DNA of 64,000 bases from Mesomycoplasma ovipneumoniae (GTDB lineage Bacteria; Bacillota_I; Bacilli_A; Mycoplasmatales; Metamycoplasmataceae): positions 620,001-684,000 of the forward strand of contig NZ_CP146005.1 of the NCBI RefSeq assembly GCF_038095995.1, read 5' to 3'. The notes beneath the pieces were generated by a model. The model searched no databases. It saw only the letters and a program-made list of their open reading frames with translations, and had not been told where the DNA came from. This document shows, piece by piece, positions 12,119 through 23,338 of the stretch (position 1 is the stretch's first letter; every line of letters begins with the position of its first letter). The translations under genes were made by a program, and so were the position numbers.

Positions 12119-12433
12119 GCATTTTTTTTTTTTTTTTGCAAAAGCCTAAATTCAAAATAATAAAAATTATGATTTTAGGACAAAAACACGGATTTACCGG
12201 TATTTTTGCCTATTTGTATTCACTAAAAAGCGAATTTTTGCCATCAAACTGTCAAACTCAGGAAAAACTGGTTTTAATAGTTGCAATAATTATACATTAA
12301 TTTTGCAAAAAATAAAGAAAAATATTGATTTTTCACAAAAAAATAATTTTATAAGAATTTTTTTGTATTTTTTGAATTTTTTAATAAAAAATTATTTTTT
12401 TTGATAAAATTAGAAAAGAGTACGTATAGACAT

Positions 12434-12871
12434 ATGACAAATTCAAAACCAACGTTAAAAACAAGGTTTCGGTATATTTTTTTAGGAAAACTGCCTCTTG
12501 AACGAAAGTACCGCCCTAAAATCATCGAATACTTTTATTTATTTATTGGAAATTTTGTAATTTCTACTTTTTGAGTATTAGTTTTATTAGCTTTTGGGAA
12601 ATATGAGTGGAAAATTTCCCAAAATTGAAGTCTAATTTTATCTAACGAATTTAGTAGTTATTTTTGAAAATTCATAATATCTATTAGCATAACAGCTTGA
12701 GTTGTCAATATTTTCTTATGTATTCACTTGATTTACATTCTTTCAAAAACTGAAGATTATAAATGGGTAGTATTTTTGTCAATTTTCACTAATGTTTTTC
12801 CATTTTTTAGCTTTTTTAGCTTAATTATTTCAGTTTTTGGCTTTTATAAACACAAAATTGTTTTTAAATAG
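12434..12871 (+). CDS. small integral membrane protein, 145 aa, first gene of the importer operon
   Basis: ATG at 12434. A basic N-terminus (about residues 1-30) is followed by three to four hydrophobic helices, with TGA-encoded Trp at about 12574. Function not recognised. It lies 32 nt upstream of the MalE-like lipoprotein and in the same direction, so it is probably the first gene of the transport operon. It could be an accessory membrane subunit specific to mycoplasmas. Confidence 0.65.
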
Positions 12872-12903
12872 ATGTAAAAGTGTTTTTTTTGAAAGGAATT
12901 ATC

Positions 12904-15369
12904 ATGAAGAAAATAACAAAATCAATTTTTGGAATGGTTTCTTTTAGCCCTATTGCCTTAATAGCTTGTGGGGGTCCTGTAAACGAATTTGCACATAATA
13001 AAGAAATTATTGTCGCAGTTGACCCAGCCCAGACAAATTATTGAAAACAAAATATTGAAGAATTTAACAAAACTGATTCAGCAACAAAAAACGGCTTTAA
13101 AATTAGAACTATTTCTAAAAATGTCTTTTCAGCACTAGATTTTTCAACAGTTGGACACACAGACACAAACAATACGCCCGATATTTTTTATGCACCTCAA
13201 GACCGAATTACCGACTTAGTCCAAGGTGGGGCAGTTTCTTATTTGAATGATTTTTTACCTAATTTATTTGACGAAATTACAGCTCAAATTGGTGCAACAG
13301 CAACAGAAAAAGAAAATATGAGAAATTTCGGGACTGTTTTTGGCCTAAAAAATAACAGAGTCCACTCAGAATTTGTTGGAATCCAACACAACAAAGAAGG
13401 AATTGTTCTAGCCTCAACAGAAAATGAAGACCAAACTCGGACAATTTTGTCAAATGCAGACACAGATTCACTTGCTGAGCTTGTTGAAAAAGGCGAAGGT
13501 CTGTTTAGAATCCAAGACTTCTGGTACGGAAATGGTGTTCTCGCCGGTGCGCTTGAAAAAATTGCTCAGCGTGAAAATTTAAAAGACGAAGACGGAAAAC
13601 CCTTGAATTTAATGTCCAAATTATTATATACTAAAAATAATCAATTTACTTCTGGTCTTCTTCATAGTGATATTGATCCGGTTGTTGATTCGAATTTAAA
13701 ACCGGAAAACAATGAATACCAGCAGTATTTCCGTGAAGCTTTTAAATCAGTGGCAAAAATTTACTACCCAGTTTTTAAAGCTGCTTATGAAAGTGAAGCT
13801 GATTATAAAAATTCAATTTGGTCGAAAAAAGGAATTTCACAGGCAGATTTAGCACAAATTATTAAATCTGATATGAATGTTACCCAAAATACAATTTTTC
13901 GGCTAATGAAAGAAAAGAAACTAAAATTTGCAATTATTGGAACTTGAGATGTGCAAAACTCAGAAAAATCTGCAAATGCCAAGTCTTTTTTTAACATCAC
14001 CAAAGCAACTAATGAAACTGATTTTAAACAAGCCCTAGGTTCATGATCTTTTTTGATCAATTCACGAAATAATTCATCATCTCCTGAGCGAAAACAAGCC
14101 CTAAATGATCTTTTTAAAATAATGTTTTCGGCTAAAACAAACACCGCTTATTTCCAAGATGATTCAAAAATTCCGTTTGTAAAAGCCCTAACAAATCAAA
14201 TCAAACAGGAAGTTGAAAAAATTAATCAACCTCTTAGTCTAAAATTTGAAACACTTAAAAAAGACTTAGGATATACAGACGATAATGAAATTGAAAATGC
14301 AATAAATGCCCAAATTCAAAAAACAGCAAATCCAAAATATATTAACCAAACAGTTGAGTCAAACTGAGATAAAACAACAAACCAAGATGCTAGCTCAGAA
14401 GAAAATTATCTCACTTTTGGTGCACGAATTGAAACAGAAAATCTTGATCCTAGTCTAGTTGAAAGTGCTAATAAAATTAACAGTTTAATTGAAAAATACC
14501 AAAAATTTGTCGCAATCCGTAATACTTTGGCAACAATTTTTGGCCAAACAGATTTATCTAAATTCACCGGAAATGGTGAGAGCTGACAAATTGATCAGAG
14601 TTTTTTCAAAGTTGGAATTAAAGATGCAAAAGCTGGAAAATACGATCTTGATATTTCCCAAAGTGATACTACCGCGCACGTACGTAAAGTTGAGGCTTTC
14701 CTTTTTGGTGCAAATGGTGATGAGCAATCTGAAAAAGACCAAAAAATTGAAAAATACAGTAAATTAATTCTTGAAAATAATCACGACCTTACAAAACTTG
14801 AGGCAAGTATTGCTGCTGAAATTAAAGAAATTCAAGAAAAAGCAAAATTAATTGCCAAAAATCCAGCTGCTGATGCAACAATTGAAAAAATTGCGCGTGC
14901 TTATTTAAATAATTATGTTAGTGCTGCCCTAATTCGCTCATTTGTTAGCCCTGAGACAATTAAGCAAACAAAAGCACAAAAAACTACCACAAAATCAGGT
15001 CAAACTGTTGACAAATACACCTTAGGTGATGCTGAAAAAATTATTAGTGAATACTTAAAATCAAAAAGTTTTGACAAAATTCTTAACGTAATTGACTCAG
15101 ATAAGACAATTGAAAACCAAGGTGTTGGAATTCTTAATACCGATAATTCCCGTTTTGATCGCTCAAATCCACAATTTAGTTCAACAGTTTGGGGTGCTTG
15201 AAATGATCAAACTTTTGGTTCAGAAGTTTTCCACAAAAGTGTTTTAAGTAAAATTAAAAACGAAGAAGATTTTGCCAAAATATTTTTTGACAAAGTTGCA
15301 ATTGAATACTACAAAAAAATTCTTCTTGCAAACCAAGGAACTAGCAGGGTTATTGTAAATTTTAGTTAA
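12904..15369 (+). CDS. extracellular sugar-binding lipoprotein of a maltodextrin-type ABC importer
   Basis: Starts MKKITKSIFGMVSF with lipobox LIAC (Cys22), then GGP, so it is lipid-anchored on the outer face of the membrane. GAAAGGAATTATC precedes the ATG. After the anchor, EIIVAVDPAQTNYW resembles the first strand of solute-binding family 1 proteins; gene position directly before the permeases supports that role. At 821 residues it is about twice the length of a usual MalE, with alternating conserved-looking and lysine/glutamate-rich segments. TGA encodes Trp repeatedly. Substrate (maltodextrin) is inferred from the neighbouring glucan operon. TAA is 2 nt before the next ATG. Confidence 0.75.
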
Positions 15370-15371
15370 AA

Positions 15372-15878
15372 ATGGGGCCTGTTTTTAAATTTAAGATTAA
15401 CATACCAAAGGCACATTTTTATTTGCTAATTAGTTTAAGTGCTTTTTTATCAATCGCACTTATTAGTTGAATTTTAATCCCTTTTGTTTTTGGGACACAT
15501 TTAGATCAAATCAGTAAAACAGATCAGGAAAATCAACGCGAAATTTTAGCCTCAAATTTAGCAGCCGGAAAATTAAGTGCTTATATTGGGACAAATTTAT
15601 TTGTGATTTTCTTTGGGATTTACCTTTTTATGGCTTATTCAAAAGTAAAAATTGGCTATTTATTCTACTTTTTTTGGATTTTTGTCTTTTCTTCAATGGC
15701 TGGCTATCCTTTTTTCCAAGGAGCAGAAAAATTAAACAGTGCTGAATTAATAAGCGGAATTTTTATCTCTATTTTTTGTGGGTTGATTGTTCTTGTGTTG
15801 ATTTATTCAGTCTACATTTACCGACTTAAACGAATTATTTCAAAATACAAATTAGCAAATGGCGGTTTTAATGCATAA
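15372..15878 (+). CDS. integral membrane protein, 168 aa, in importer operon
   Basis: Four predicted hydrophobic helices (near residues 17-40, 75-95, 98-118, 130-152). No recognised domain. It begins 2 nt after the lipoprotein stop and its end overlaps the next gene by 20 nt, so it is probably cotranslated with the binding protein and MalF. A role as an accessory transporter subunit is inferred from context only. Confidence 0.7.
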
Positions 15879-18800
15879 ATTACAACTCTATAATTATTAT
15901 GGCAAGAAATTTGACACTATTATTGATATTGAAGCTAAAACGCTAAAATCTTATTATCATAGTGCAAAAATTACTCACTCAAGATTTTTAGATAAGATCA
16001 AAGTTCAAGAAAACATTGAAAAAGAGCTATTTTTACGGGCCCGGCAAACAATTCGCGATAACCTAAAACGCGAATTACATAGTCAAAAAATTGCCTTTAA
16101 AAATGAACTAAAAGTTCTCAAAGACGCTTATATTAAACTTAATTTTGCAGTTTCAGTTGAAAAATTGCTCAGTTTTGAAATTAAAAAAATCCAAAAAGAG
16201 CTTAAAAATCTTCGCAGTTGATTTAAAGATTTTTCAAAATCACTCAACCAAACAGAAGATAGCCCGCAGGTTAAAGTTGAATTATTTGAAAAAACAAAAA
16301 AATCAACCTTAGAATCTGAAGTTGACTTAATAAAAAAGCACTTTATTTTTCAAGTCTGCCTAAATTATGTTAGAAAATACCAAGATTTTGACTTTGATCT
16401 AAACAAAATTAGCCAATTTCTTGATGAAGACGGCAAAAAATTCTTAGCTCAGTCAAAACTAAAAAGTGATTTTTTTGTCAATTTTTATCAGCAAATTAAA
16501 CAAAAACAAGAAGAACTCTTAAAAAAATCAGCTTTGGCTAAAAAAAATTATACTGAAACCAAGCAGTTACAAACTGACTTATATAAAAAAAGAAAGTCAA
16601 ATTTAGAACTCAAAGCAAAACAAAAAATAATTTCGCTCGAATATAGTTATAAAAATGCAATTGATTTCCTAAAACAGCAAGCAAATCAGCAAAATGCAGC
16701 CCAAAGAGAATTAATTAGCGAAAAAAAGCAAGAAATTATCGCTTTTGAGTCCAAAAATATTAGCAAACTAAATGAATTTAAGCACGAAATTAATTCCCAA
16801 ATTAGTAAAATTAGTGCTCAAAAGCAAAAATATCTTGCCTTTAGTTTGTCCCAGACAAAAATAAATTTCCTTGATCAGGCGATTAAATTATTTTACGCCA
16901 TTGAAAAAAATGAAAATTTTGAAATTCCAGATTTAGATATTCCCCTTGAGAATCACAGCCAAATTTTAAAAGACAAACTAGATTTTTTTAATAAATTAAA
17001 AGATGAAAATCAACAACTTTTTGATTTAATTAAAAGTCATTATTTTGGTTTTTATGGTAGTTTTTTGATAAAAAAACTGGCAAAATCAAGTCTAAAATGG
17101 CAAATTTTGCTCCAAAAAGCTAAATATTTAAAACAATATTCATACAAAGGCCATTATCTTCAGGATCTTGGCTGGGCAACCAGAGAAAAAACAATTGAAG
17201 ACTTTAAGACACGGATAAAATTTATAAATGAAAAAATTCTTGCAAAATACGAGCTAAAAGTTTTAAAATCAAGTCCAGATTTTAAAACTCAGCAAGAAGA
17301 AATTAAAACAAAAATCAGTGAAATTAAGCAAAATTATGTTGAGAGTGTTGCCAAAAACAAAAAAAGGCTCCAGCAAAACGAAATCGCCAAAACAGCCTTT
17401 AAAAATTTGCAAAAACAAGCCAAAATTGCAAAAACTGACCAAAAAAAAACACTGTTTTTGGGTTCAAAAATAACAAAATTCAAACAAATTCTCAAAACAA
17501 ATAATTACCGTTATTTTAACGAGCTAAAAGTTAACAAAAAAATTTATGAATCAAAAGCAAATGAAGCACTAAAATCTTATCCTGTTGAGACAATAAAAAA
17601 CGTCCGTTTTATTAGCTTCTTTTTGAATTTAATCTTCCCAGGACTTGCTGAATTATTTGTATTTCGCCAGTTTATCAAAGGTTCTTTACTTTCAATTGTT
17701 GGAATAATTTGTTATGCTTTTATAATTCCCTTTTCATTTGGGGCTTACTGGTCAAAAATGGGCGGAATTCCGGGCTTTGCTGACTTAGGAGCAAATTTAC
17801 ACTCGCCCCGGGATGGTATTTTTACTGATGCACGTTTTTACCTTTTTGGTGGCGTCCTGTCGGTAATTTTAATGGCTTTTGTGCTAATTTACTTTCTAAT
17901 TGGGGCAATTTCGGCCTGAAGAATTGCAAAGGCAATGGAAGCTGGCGTTGTTCCGGGAAAATGACTCTATTCAAAACAGTGACTACAGACTACCGGATTT
18001 CCGTGAATGATTTCACTAATTGGCCATGCTTTAATGATTTTTATCGTTGCTGCACCAATAATTACTTCAGTTTTAATTTCTTTTACTGACTATGGTTATA
18101 ATCATGCCGCCCCAGGTCAGACAGTTAATTGAGTTGGACTTAAACAATGAGGAAAATGGTGAGATTATCGCCAACTTGGACTGTTTCAATCACTAGCTTC
18201 AGTTCTTGGTTGAACAGCAATTTGGACAGTTTTATCAACACTTTTTCCGATTGGTTTAGGAATTTTAATTGCAATTTTAACCAATTCTTCCCGAATTAAA
18301 GGTAAAAAGATTTTTCGCTTAATATTTATTTTACCCTGAGCAGTGCCTGCCTTTGTTTCTTTGTCTTTTATTCGTTCAATGTTTGCTGCTGATTCAAAAG
18401 GTTATATTAATTTAATTTTAATTAATTTAGGACTTATTAAAGACGGAATTTCTTGACTAAACCAAATTGGTACGGCTCGAGTTTTACTGATTGTTGTTCA
18501 GACTTGAATTAGTTATGCCTTTATTTTTATGCTTGTTACCGGAAATCTACAGGCAATTTCGGGCGAAATTTACGAAGCAGGCGCCGTTGATGGGGCTTCA
18601 AAGTCACAAATTTTCTGAAAACTAACGCTTCCACAGCTACTTCTGGGAATTGCGCCAATGTTAATTGGACAATTTGTCGGCGCCTTTAATAACTTTACAA
18701 CAATTTCAATTTTTACAGGCGGCGGTCCTGCTTATGCAAATGCCTCCCCATTTGGTGAGGCCTCAACAGACATTATTATTTCTTGGGTCTTCAAACTAAC

Positions 18801-18921
18801 AACTCAAGGAATAAAAATTGACGGACACCAAGCTTTTGCCGCCGCACTTTCAACACTGGCAGCGCTAATTAGTATTAGTTTTGCCCTTCGTGGTTTTATA
18901 AAATCAATGCAAAGGAGATAA
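15859..18921 (+). CDS. malF: MalF-type ABC permease with a ~580-residue N-terminal coiled-coil extension
   Basis: 1020 residues in one frame (TGA as Trp). Residues 1 to about 580 are highly charged and Lys/Gln/Glu-rich with long heptad-like helices, looking like a cytosolic coiled coil. From about 585 the chain becomes membrane-embedded (FFLNLIFPGLAELFVF onward), and the last ~300 residues are a MalF/UgpA permease with the EAA loop EIYEAGAVDGASKSQIFWKL. Usual MalF proteins have 300-500 residues. The start used is ATG 15859, overlapping the previous gene; ATG 15871 is an alternative. It forms the channel with MalG and is driven by the ATPase at 19864. Confidence 0.88.
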
Positions 18922-18925
18922 AATT

Positions 18926-19861
18926 ATGAACTTATTAGTGTCAAAAATTGCTAGTTATGAGTTTGTTGCCAAAAATGCTAGTCCAAAAAAACGTCTAAAT
19001 TTAAGTGATGAGCGCGATATTAAGCCAATTGAGTTACTTTGAATTTTTCTTAATTATTTAATTTTAATTTCTTGGTCTGTTGTTGTTTTATTCCCAATAG
19101 TTTCGCTAATTATTGCCACTTTTAATGTTGCTAATACTCGACTTATTACAATTACGCCGTTTGTTTTTGGTTTTGATAATTTCACTTATTTATTTACTTC
19201 TGAACGGTCTTATTTTTTCTCTTGGTACGGAAATACGCTAACAATTGCGCTTTTAACGATGGTTATTTCAACTACTACCGTTGCTTTAAATAGTTATGCT
19301 TATTCACGTTTTCGCTTTAAAGGTTCAAAACATTCTTTGACAATAATTATGTTATTGCAAATGATTCCGGCAACTTCTTCGTTAATTTTTCTCTATATTT
19401 TAGTCCAAATTGGCCAAATTGGCGGAATTTCACCAATATTTATGTTAGTGATTATTTACTCAGGTGGGGCAGTTTCTGGACATACTTTCATGCTCAAGGC
19501 TTATTTAGATAGTATTTCCCGCGAACTTGATGATTCAGCAAAAATTGATGGCTGTTCAAATTTTGGTGTTTTTTTCAAAATTTTATTACCAGTTTTACGA
19601 CCTGCAATAATTATGGTCGCACTTTGATCTTTTTTAACACCATTTACCGATGTTATTTTGCCAAGATTTGTGCTTTTCAATATTCAAGACTTAACTCTTG
19701 CTGTTGGGCTTGAAACATTTATTAATGTCGAGCCAAAACATGTCAATGCTGGTGCTTATGCAGCTGGGGCTCTACTTGCAGCTCTTCCTGCGCTTGGTTT
19801 ATTTATGTATTTACAAAAATACATAATTGGCGGACTTTCTGAAGGAGCTGTTAAAGGTTAA
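18926..19861 (+). CDS. malG: MalG-type ABC sugar permease
   Basis: 311 residues. AAAGGAGATAAAATT gives a strong ribosome-binding site, 4 nt after the malF stop. Six membrane segments. The EAA motif for docking the ATPase is LDDSAKIDGCSNFGVFFKIL (about residues 205-225). It pairs with MalF to form the translocation channel. TGA Trp at about 19039 and 19627. It is followed 2 nt later by the ATPase gene. Confidence 0.92.
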
Positions 19862-19863
19862 TT

Positions 19864-21063
19864 ATGGAAAAAAATAAAAAACTTTTTGAACTTGAAGATC
19901 TTAATTTAGATTTAAATCAAATTGATTTAAATAAAATGGTTGCAAAAATTGGCCAACAACAAGAAGAAACAAAAGGCGCCAAAATTGTTCTTAATAATGT
20001 CTCAAAAAAATATGAAGGTAATGACAAATATACACTCGAGGCAATTGATCTTACAATTGAAAGTGGTAATTTTTGCATCTTTTTAGGACCTTCAGGTTCA
20101 GGAAAAACAACGCTTTTAAGAATGATTGCCGGTCTAAATTCAATTACTCAAGGTGATTTAATTTTTAATGGCAAACGATACAATAACCTCCCGCCCCATC
20201 AGCGAAATATTGCAATGGTTTTCCAGTCTTATGCCCTTTATCCGCATTTGAATGTTTATGATAATATTTCTTTTGGACTCAAAATTGCAAAAGAAAGACG
20301 CGACATTATTGACTCAAAAGTAAAAAATGTTGCCCAAATTTTAAAAATCAGCGACTATCTATACTCAAAACCGCGTGATCTTTCTGGTGGTCAACGTCAA
20401 AGGGTTGCAATTGGACGGGCAATTGCTCGTGCACCGCAAGTTTTTTTAATGGACGAACCACTTTCAAATTTAGATGCAAAATTGCGTGAATCAATGCGCC
20501 GTGAAATTGTAAATATTCACAGAATGCTTAAAACTACAAGTATTTATGTAACTCATGATCAACTTGAGGCAATGACGATGGGAAACCAAATTGTAGTTTT
20601 TAATGACGGTAAAATTCAGCAAAATGGAACAGGAAAAGAATTATATTTTAAACCTAAAAATACTTTTGTTGCCACATTTATCGGTTCGCCAACAATGAAT
20701 TTATTTGATTGTGTTGTTGAGAACAACCAAATAAAGGCAAAAAAGGCGCCAATTTGATTTGAAGTTGATCAAAAATTGGCAAATTTATTAAGTCAAAATC
20801 AAGAATTACAAGTCGGTTTTCGTTCAGAAGATATTTATCTAAACCAAAATCAAGCCCAATTTGACGGTATTATTACTAATGTTGAGCTAATTGGTAAAGA
20901 TCAACTTGTTGCAATTAAAGTCAGCGATCAACTTGAATTAATTTCCAACCAGAACAATATTTTTGAATACTTTTTAGATCAAAAAGTTAAAGTTAGCTTT
21001 AATTTAGAAAGGATTCACATTTTTGATGCAATAACAAAGGAGCGAATTGATCTTGATAACTAA
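19864..21063 (+). CDS. msmK: sugar ABC transporter ATPase (MsmK/MalK/UgpC type)
   Basis: 399 residues with the full set of nucleotide-binding motifs: Walker A GPSGSGKTT (about 76-84), Q-loop VFQSYALYP, signature LSGGQRQRVAIGRA, Walker B VFLMDEP, D-loop SNLDAKL and H-loop YVTHDQLEA. A C-terminal OB-like regulatory domain (about 280-399) is typical of the CUT1 subfamily. An N-terminal ~45-residue acidic extension precedes the ATPase domain. It powers the MalF/MalG channel, and possibly other CUT1 importers in the cell. Confidence 0.93.
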
Positions 21064-21745
21064 TTTAGAATCACGAAGTGCCAAAATTTACTTTTTTATT
21101 GCACCCTATTTTACTCGTAAAGTTTTACAATTAATAAGTAAAATTTTGCTTTTAATAATTATAATTTTCTCATTTGTGCAAATTTGGCAGTTTCTTGAAC
21201 GAATCGATTGGGAAATTGATTTTGTTTCAAAAGGTAGTTTTTCTAATTTAACAACTCAAGAAATTACTGAAATTGCTAGAAGCAAATCAACTTCATTGCC
21301 ACTTTGACCAATTTTTATTAGTCTAATTTCACTTGTTATTGTTTTTGGTTTTATTCTGTTCTTTTTAATTTTAACGCAACATATTTATTTATGAAAACAA
21401 TTTGGCGATCTCAAAGGATTTTATAAATTTATTTTTACTTTATCCATAATTATTTTTATTTTAAGTTTCTTTATTGTCGCCCTTCAACCGGCTCAAGTTG
21501 AGCAAAATGTTAGTGTAAAAATTGGCGAAACCACCGTCACAGATTCAATTTTTTCTGATTTTCCTAATTATACAAAAATGTGAATAAGTCTAATTTTTAG
21601 CTTTTTAATTTTGATTTTACAAATAAGTGCAAAATCAAAATTTGGTGCTCTTGAAAAAGACAAAACTTTAGCAAAAAAGCCTTTTGAAACAAAAAGTCTT
21701 GAAGCAAAAATAAACCAAATTATCCAAAAAAATTCCAACAGCTAA
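21047..21745 (+). CDS. integral membrane protein, 232 aa, last gene of importer operon
   Basis: The frame opens at TTG 21047 (overlapping the ATPase gene) behind AAAGGAG at 21036-21042; TTG 21053 is the alternative start. Four hydrophobic segments (about residues 28-48, 88-112, 125-145, 180-198) with an extracellular loop between the first two. No family recognised. Cotranscription with the importer is likely from the overlap. The C-terminus is lysine-rich and cytosolic. Confidence 0.65.
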
Positions 21746-21927
21746 TTGTATTTTAAACATTTTCCCGAGTTTCTCAGTTTGATGAGATAATTTTAAAAAG
21801 GCGTCCAGTTTTTGGGCGCTTTTTTAACTTTTTTTGGAAAAAGTTAATTACAATTTTAAAACACTGGCAAAAATCAATTTATTGATAAAACAACAAAAAT
21901 CACAAAAAAATACAACTACTATTTAAA

Positions 21928-22160
21928 CTCAATGCAAATAGAAAACTCATTTTTATTTACATTGAGCCTAAAAAAATATGTGAAGTTTTGAAAGAGCCAT
22001 AATCAAAAAGCCCTAAATTTATAGATTTCTAAACGGTTAAATTTAAGGCATTCCATCATATTTAAAAATATGACGGATAATTCGCATTTTCTGATTGTTT
22101 TATGGCTAAAACATAACTAATCCCCCTTAATTCAATATTAAAATTTATTAATTCATTCTT
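21928..22160 (-). ncRNA. structured leader RNA of element A (copy 2)
   Basis: Downstream of the promoter three hairpins are visible in the minus-strand transcript. H1 is around TCATATTTAAAAATATGA (about 22056-22073). H2, 22010-22049, has a 12-bp stem with one mismatch (GCC.TAAATTTA pairing TAAATTTAAGGC). H3, 21928-21966, pairs CTCAATG.AAATA with TATTTACATTGAG. Other copies keep the stems by compensatory changes, which supports RNA structure. No known Rfam-type family is recognised; whether it acts as attenuator, sRNA or leader is inference. Confidence 0.45.
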
Positions 22161-22170
22161 AGTGAAGATT

Positions 22171-22198
22171 ATTATAACATAATTTTATTTTAGACCAA
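22171..22198 (-). promoter_or_regulatory. promoter of element A copy 2
   Basis: Minus strand: TTGGTC (22193-22198), 16-nt spacer, TATAAT (22171-22176), with 16 T on the plus strand at 22202-22217 upstream of the -35. A Shine-Dalgarno AAGGGGG at 22122-22128 and ATG at 22112-22114 follow downstream. Confidence 0.65.
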
Positions 22199-22453
22199 GC
22201 ATTTTTTTTTTTTTTTTACAAAAGGCTAATTTCAAAATAATAAAAATTAAGATTTTAGGTCAAAAAACACGGATTTACCGGTATTTTTGCATATTTGTAT
22301 TCAATAAAAAGTGAATGTTTTCCATCGAACTGCCAAACTCAAGAATATACTAGCTTAGATCTAATATTTAAAAAAATCACCAAATGGCGATTTTAAAAAT
22401 ATCTGTGTGTTACATTTATATTCTTAATTTGAGAAAATACGACTAGATTTTAT

Positions 22454-23331
22454 CTAATCGTCTTTTTTATGAAAGTATTTTTCATTTACTTCATCTTCAA
22501 ATTTCTTTATTAAGTTTTGATGATTTTTTAAAAACCATTTTTTGTGATTTTCAAGATATTTTTTTCTAATACTAGAATCATTTAAATCGTTAGGCACCCT
22601 TTTGATTCTTTCATCTTCACTATCAAAACCTGTAAAATCTTCTTCTAATCTTTCCTTACACATTTGAACATACTCTTCATTAATTTCTATACCTATACCT
22701 CGTCTATTAGTTTGCTGGCAAACTCTAAGCATTGTTCCGCTACCAACAAATGGGTCAAGTACAATATCATTTTCATTCGATGAAGCTAAAATCATTCTTT
22801 CATACAAGGCTTCTGGTTTTTGTGTGGGATGTTTTTTTCTATTCTTATTACAATAATGCATATGAGAAAATTGCCATACATTTCCCGGATTTGAACCCCT
22901 CATATTATTTATTGAACGGTAAAATTTTTGTGGAACTCTTATATCATCTAAGTTAAAGGTAAATTTACTTTTATGCTTGGTAAACATTAGTATATCATCG
23001 TGTCTAGGAGAAAACCCTTTTGTTTTCCCTATTCCTTGTGTATAAAACCAAGTTATCCAAGAATTAAAATGCATATTCAACTCTTTTTCAAGTATGCTAT
23101 AAATATATGATATATATCTCATACCCATAAAAATATATATAGTTCCATCATCTTTTAGTACTCTTTTTGCTTCGGTAAGCCACACTGTCTTAAAAATTCT
23201 AAATACTCTTCAAATTCCAAATTATCTTTATTATTTCCATAATCTTTATTCAAATTGTATGGCGGATCTGTGACAATTAAATTAATACTTTTAGATTCAA
23301 TTTTTTTAAGTTCTTCAATTGCGTTTCGCAA
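22454..23331 (-). pseudogene. type II beta-class adenine/cytosine-N4 DNA methyltransferase, frameshifted
   Basis: Methylates the recognition site of the partner endonuclease. Motif IV DPPY occurs near the N-terminus (about 23265) and motif I as DPFVGSGT near the C-terminus: the beta-class order of Dam-independent type II enzymes. The N-terminal part (TTG 23331, just after the endonuclease stop) and the C-terminal part (22454..23185) are in different frames. The join at about 23184 reads CAGTGTGG where CAGTGG would restore LRQWLTEAKRV, so an extra TG appears to be present. This may be a real inactivation, a slipped-strand switch or a sequence error. All Trp codons are TGG, unlike most neighbouring genes. 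Confidence 0.8.
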
Positions 23332-23338
23332 ATTATTT

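Larger units (their letters stand above)
11707..12262 (-). repeat. element A copy 1 (IS1634-ended cassette with promoter and hairpins), left end lost
   Basis: Matches the other element A copies from the AACTAAAAAAGC arm through the promoter block to the right end, where ATCAAACTG.CAAACTCAGG resembles an IS1634 inverted repeat. The opposite end (CCCGAGTTTCCCAG in other copies) is missing. Reading the minus strand: T16 on the plus strand (12122-12137), TTGGTC at 12113-12118, 16 nt, TATAAT at 12091-12096, AAGGGGG at 12045-12051, then ATG at 12034-12036 opening a 4-codon ORF. Hairpins follow. The transcript would run towards pulA. Confidence 0.75.
11442..12433. other. divergent intergenic region between the glucan operon and the importer operon
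   Basis: Nearly 1 kb without a gene. 11442-11700 is AT-rich with no clear signal beyond short homopolymers. 11707-12262 is element A copy 1 (listed separately), whose minus-strand promoter points at pulA. 12263-12433 holds the start region of the plus-strand importer; TTGATAAAATTAG at about 12401 is a weak candidate -10 for that operon. Confidence 0.6.
21764..22343 (-). repeat. element A copy 2, full length
   Basis: Left end CCCGAGTTTCTCAGTTTG and right end ATCGAACTGCCAAACTC form the imperfect inverted repeats. Both resemble the IS1634 termini at 24265 and 26171, and about 80-100 bp inside each end also resembles IS1634. The core between is unrelated to the transposase and carries the promoter, mini-ORF and hairpins (listed). 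The transcript would run leftwards, antisense to the end of the importer operon. Confidence 0.8.

Noticed and set aside
15859..17919. Separate SMC/coiled-coil protein upstream of MalF
   Set aside because: The coiled coil and the permease are in one frame; the apparent breaks are TGA Trp codons.
21790..21830. GGCGTCC...GGGCGCTTTTTT taken as a dedicated terminator of the importer operon
   Set aside because: The sequence is part of the IS1634-like end of element A and recurs in other copies; it may terminate transcripts, but it is not specific to this operon.
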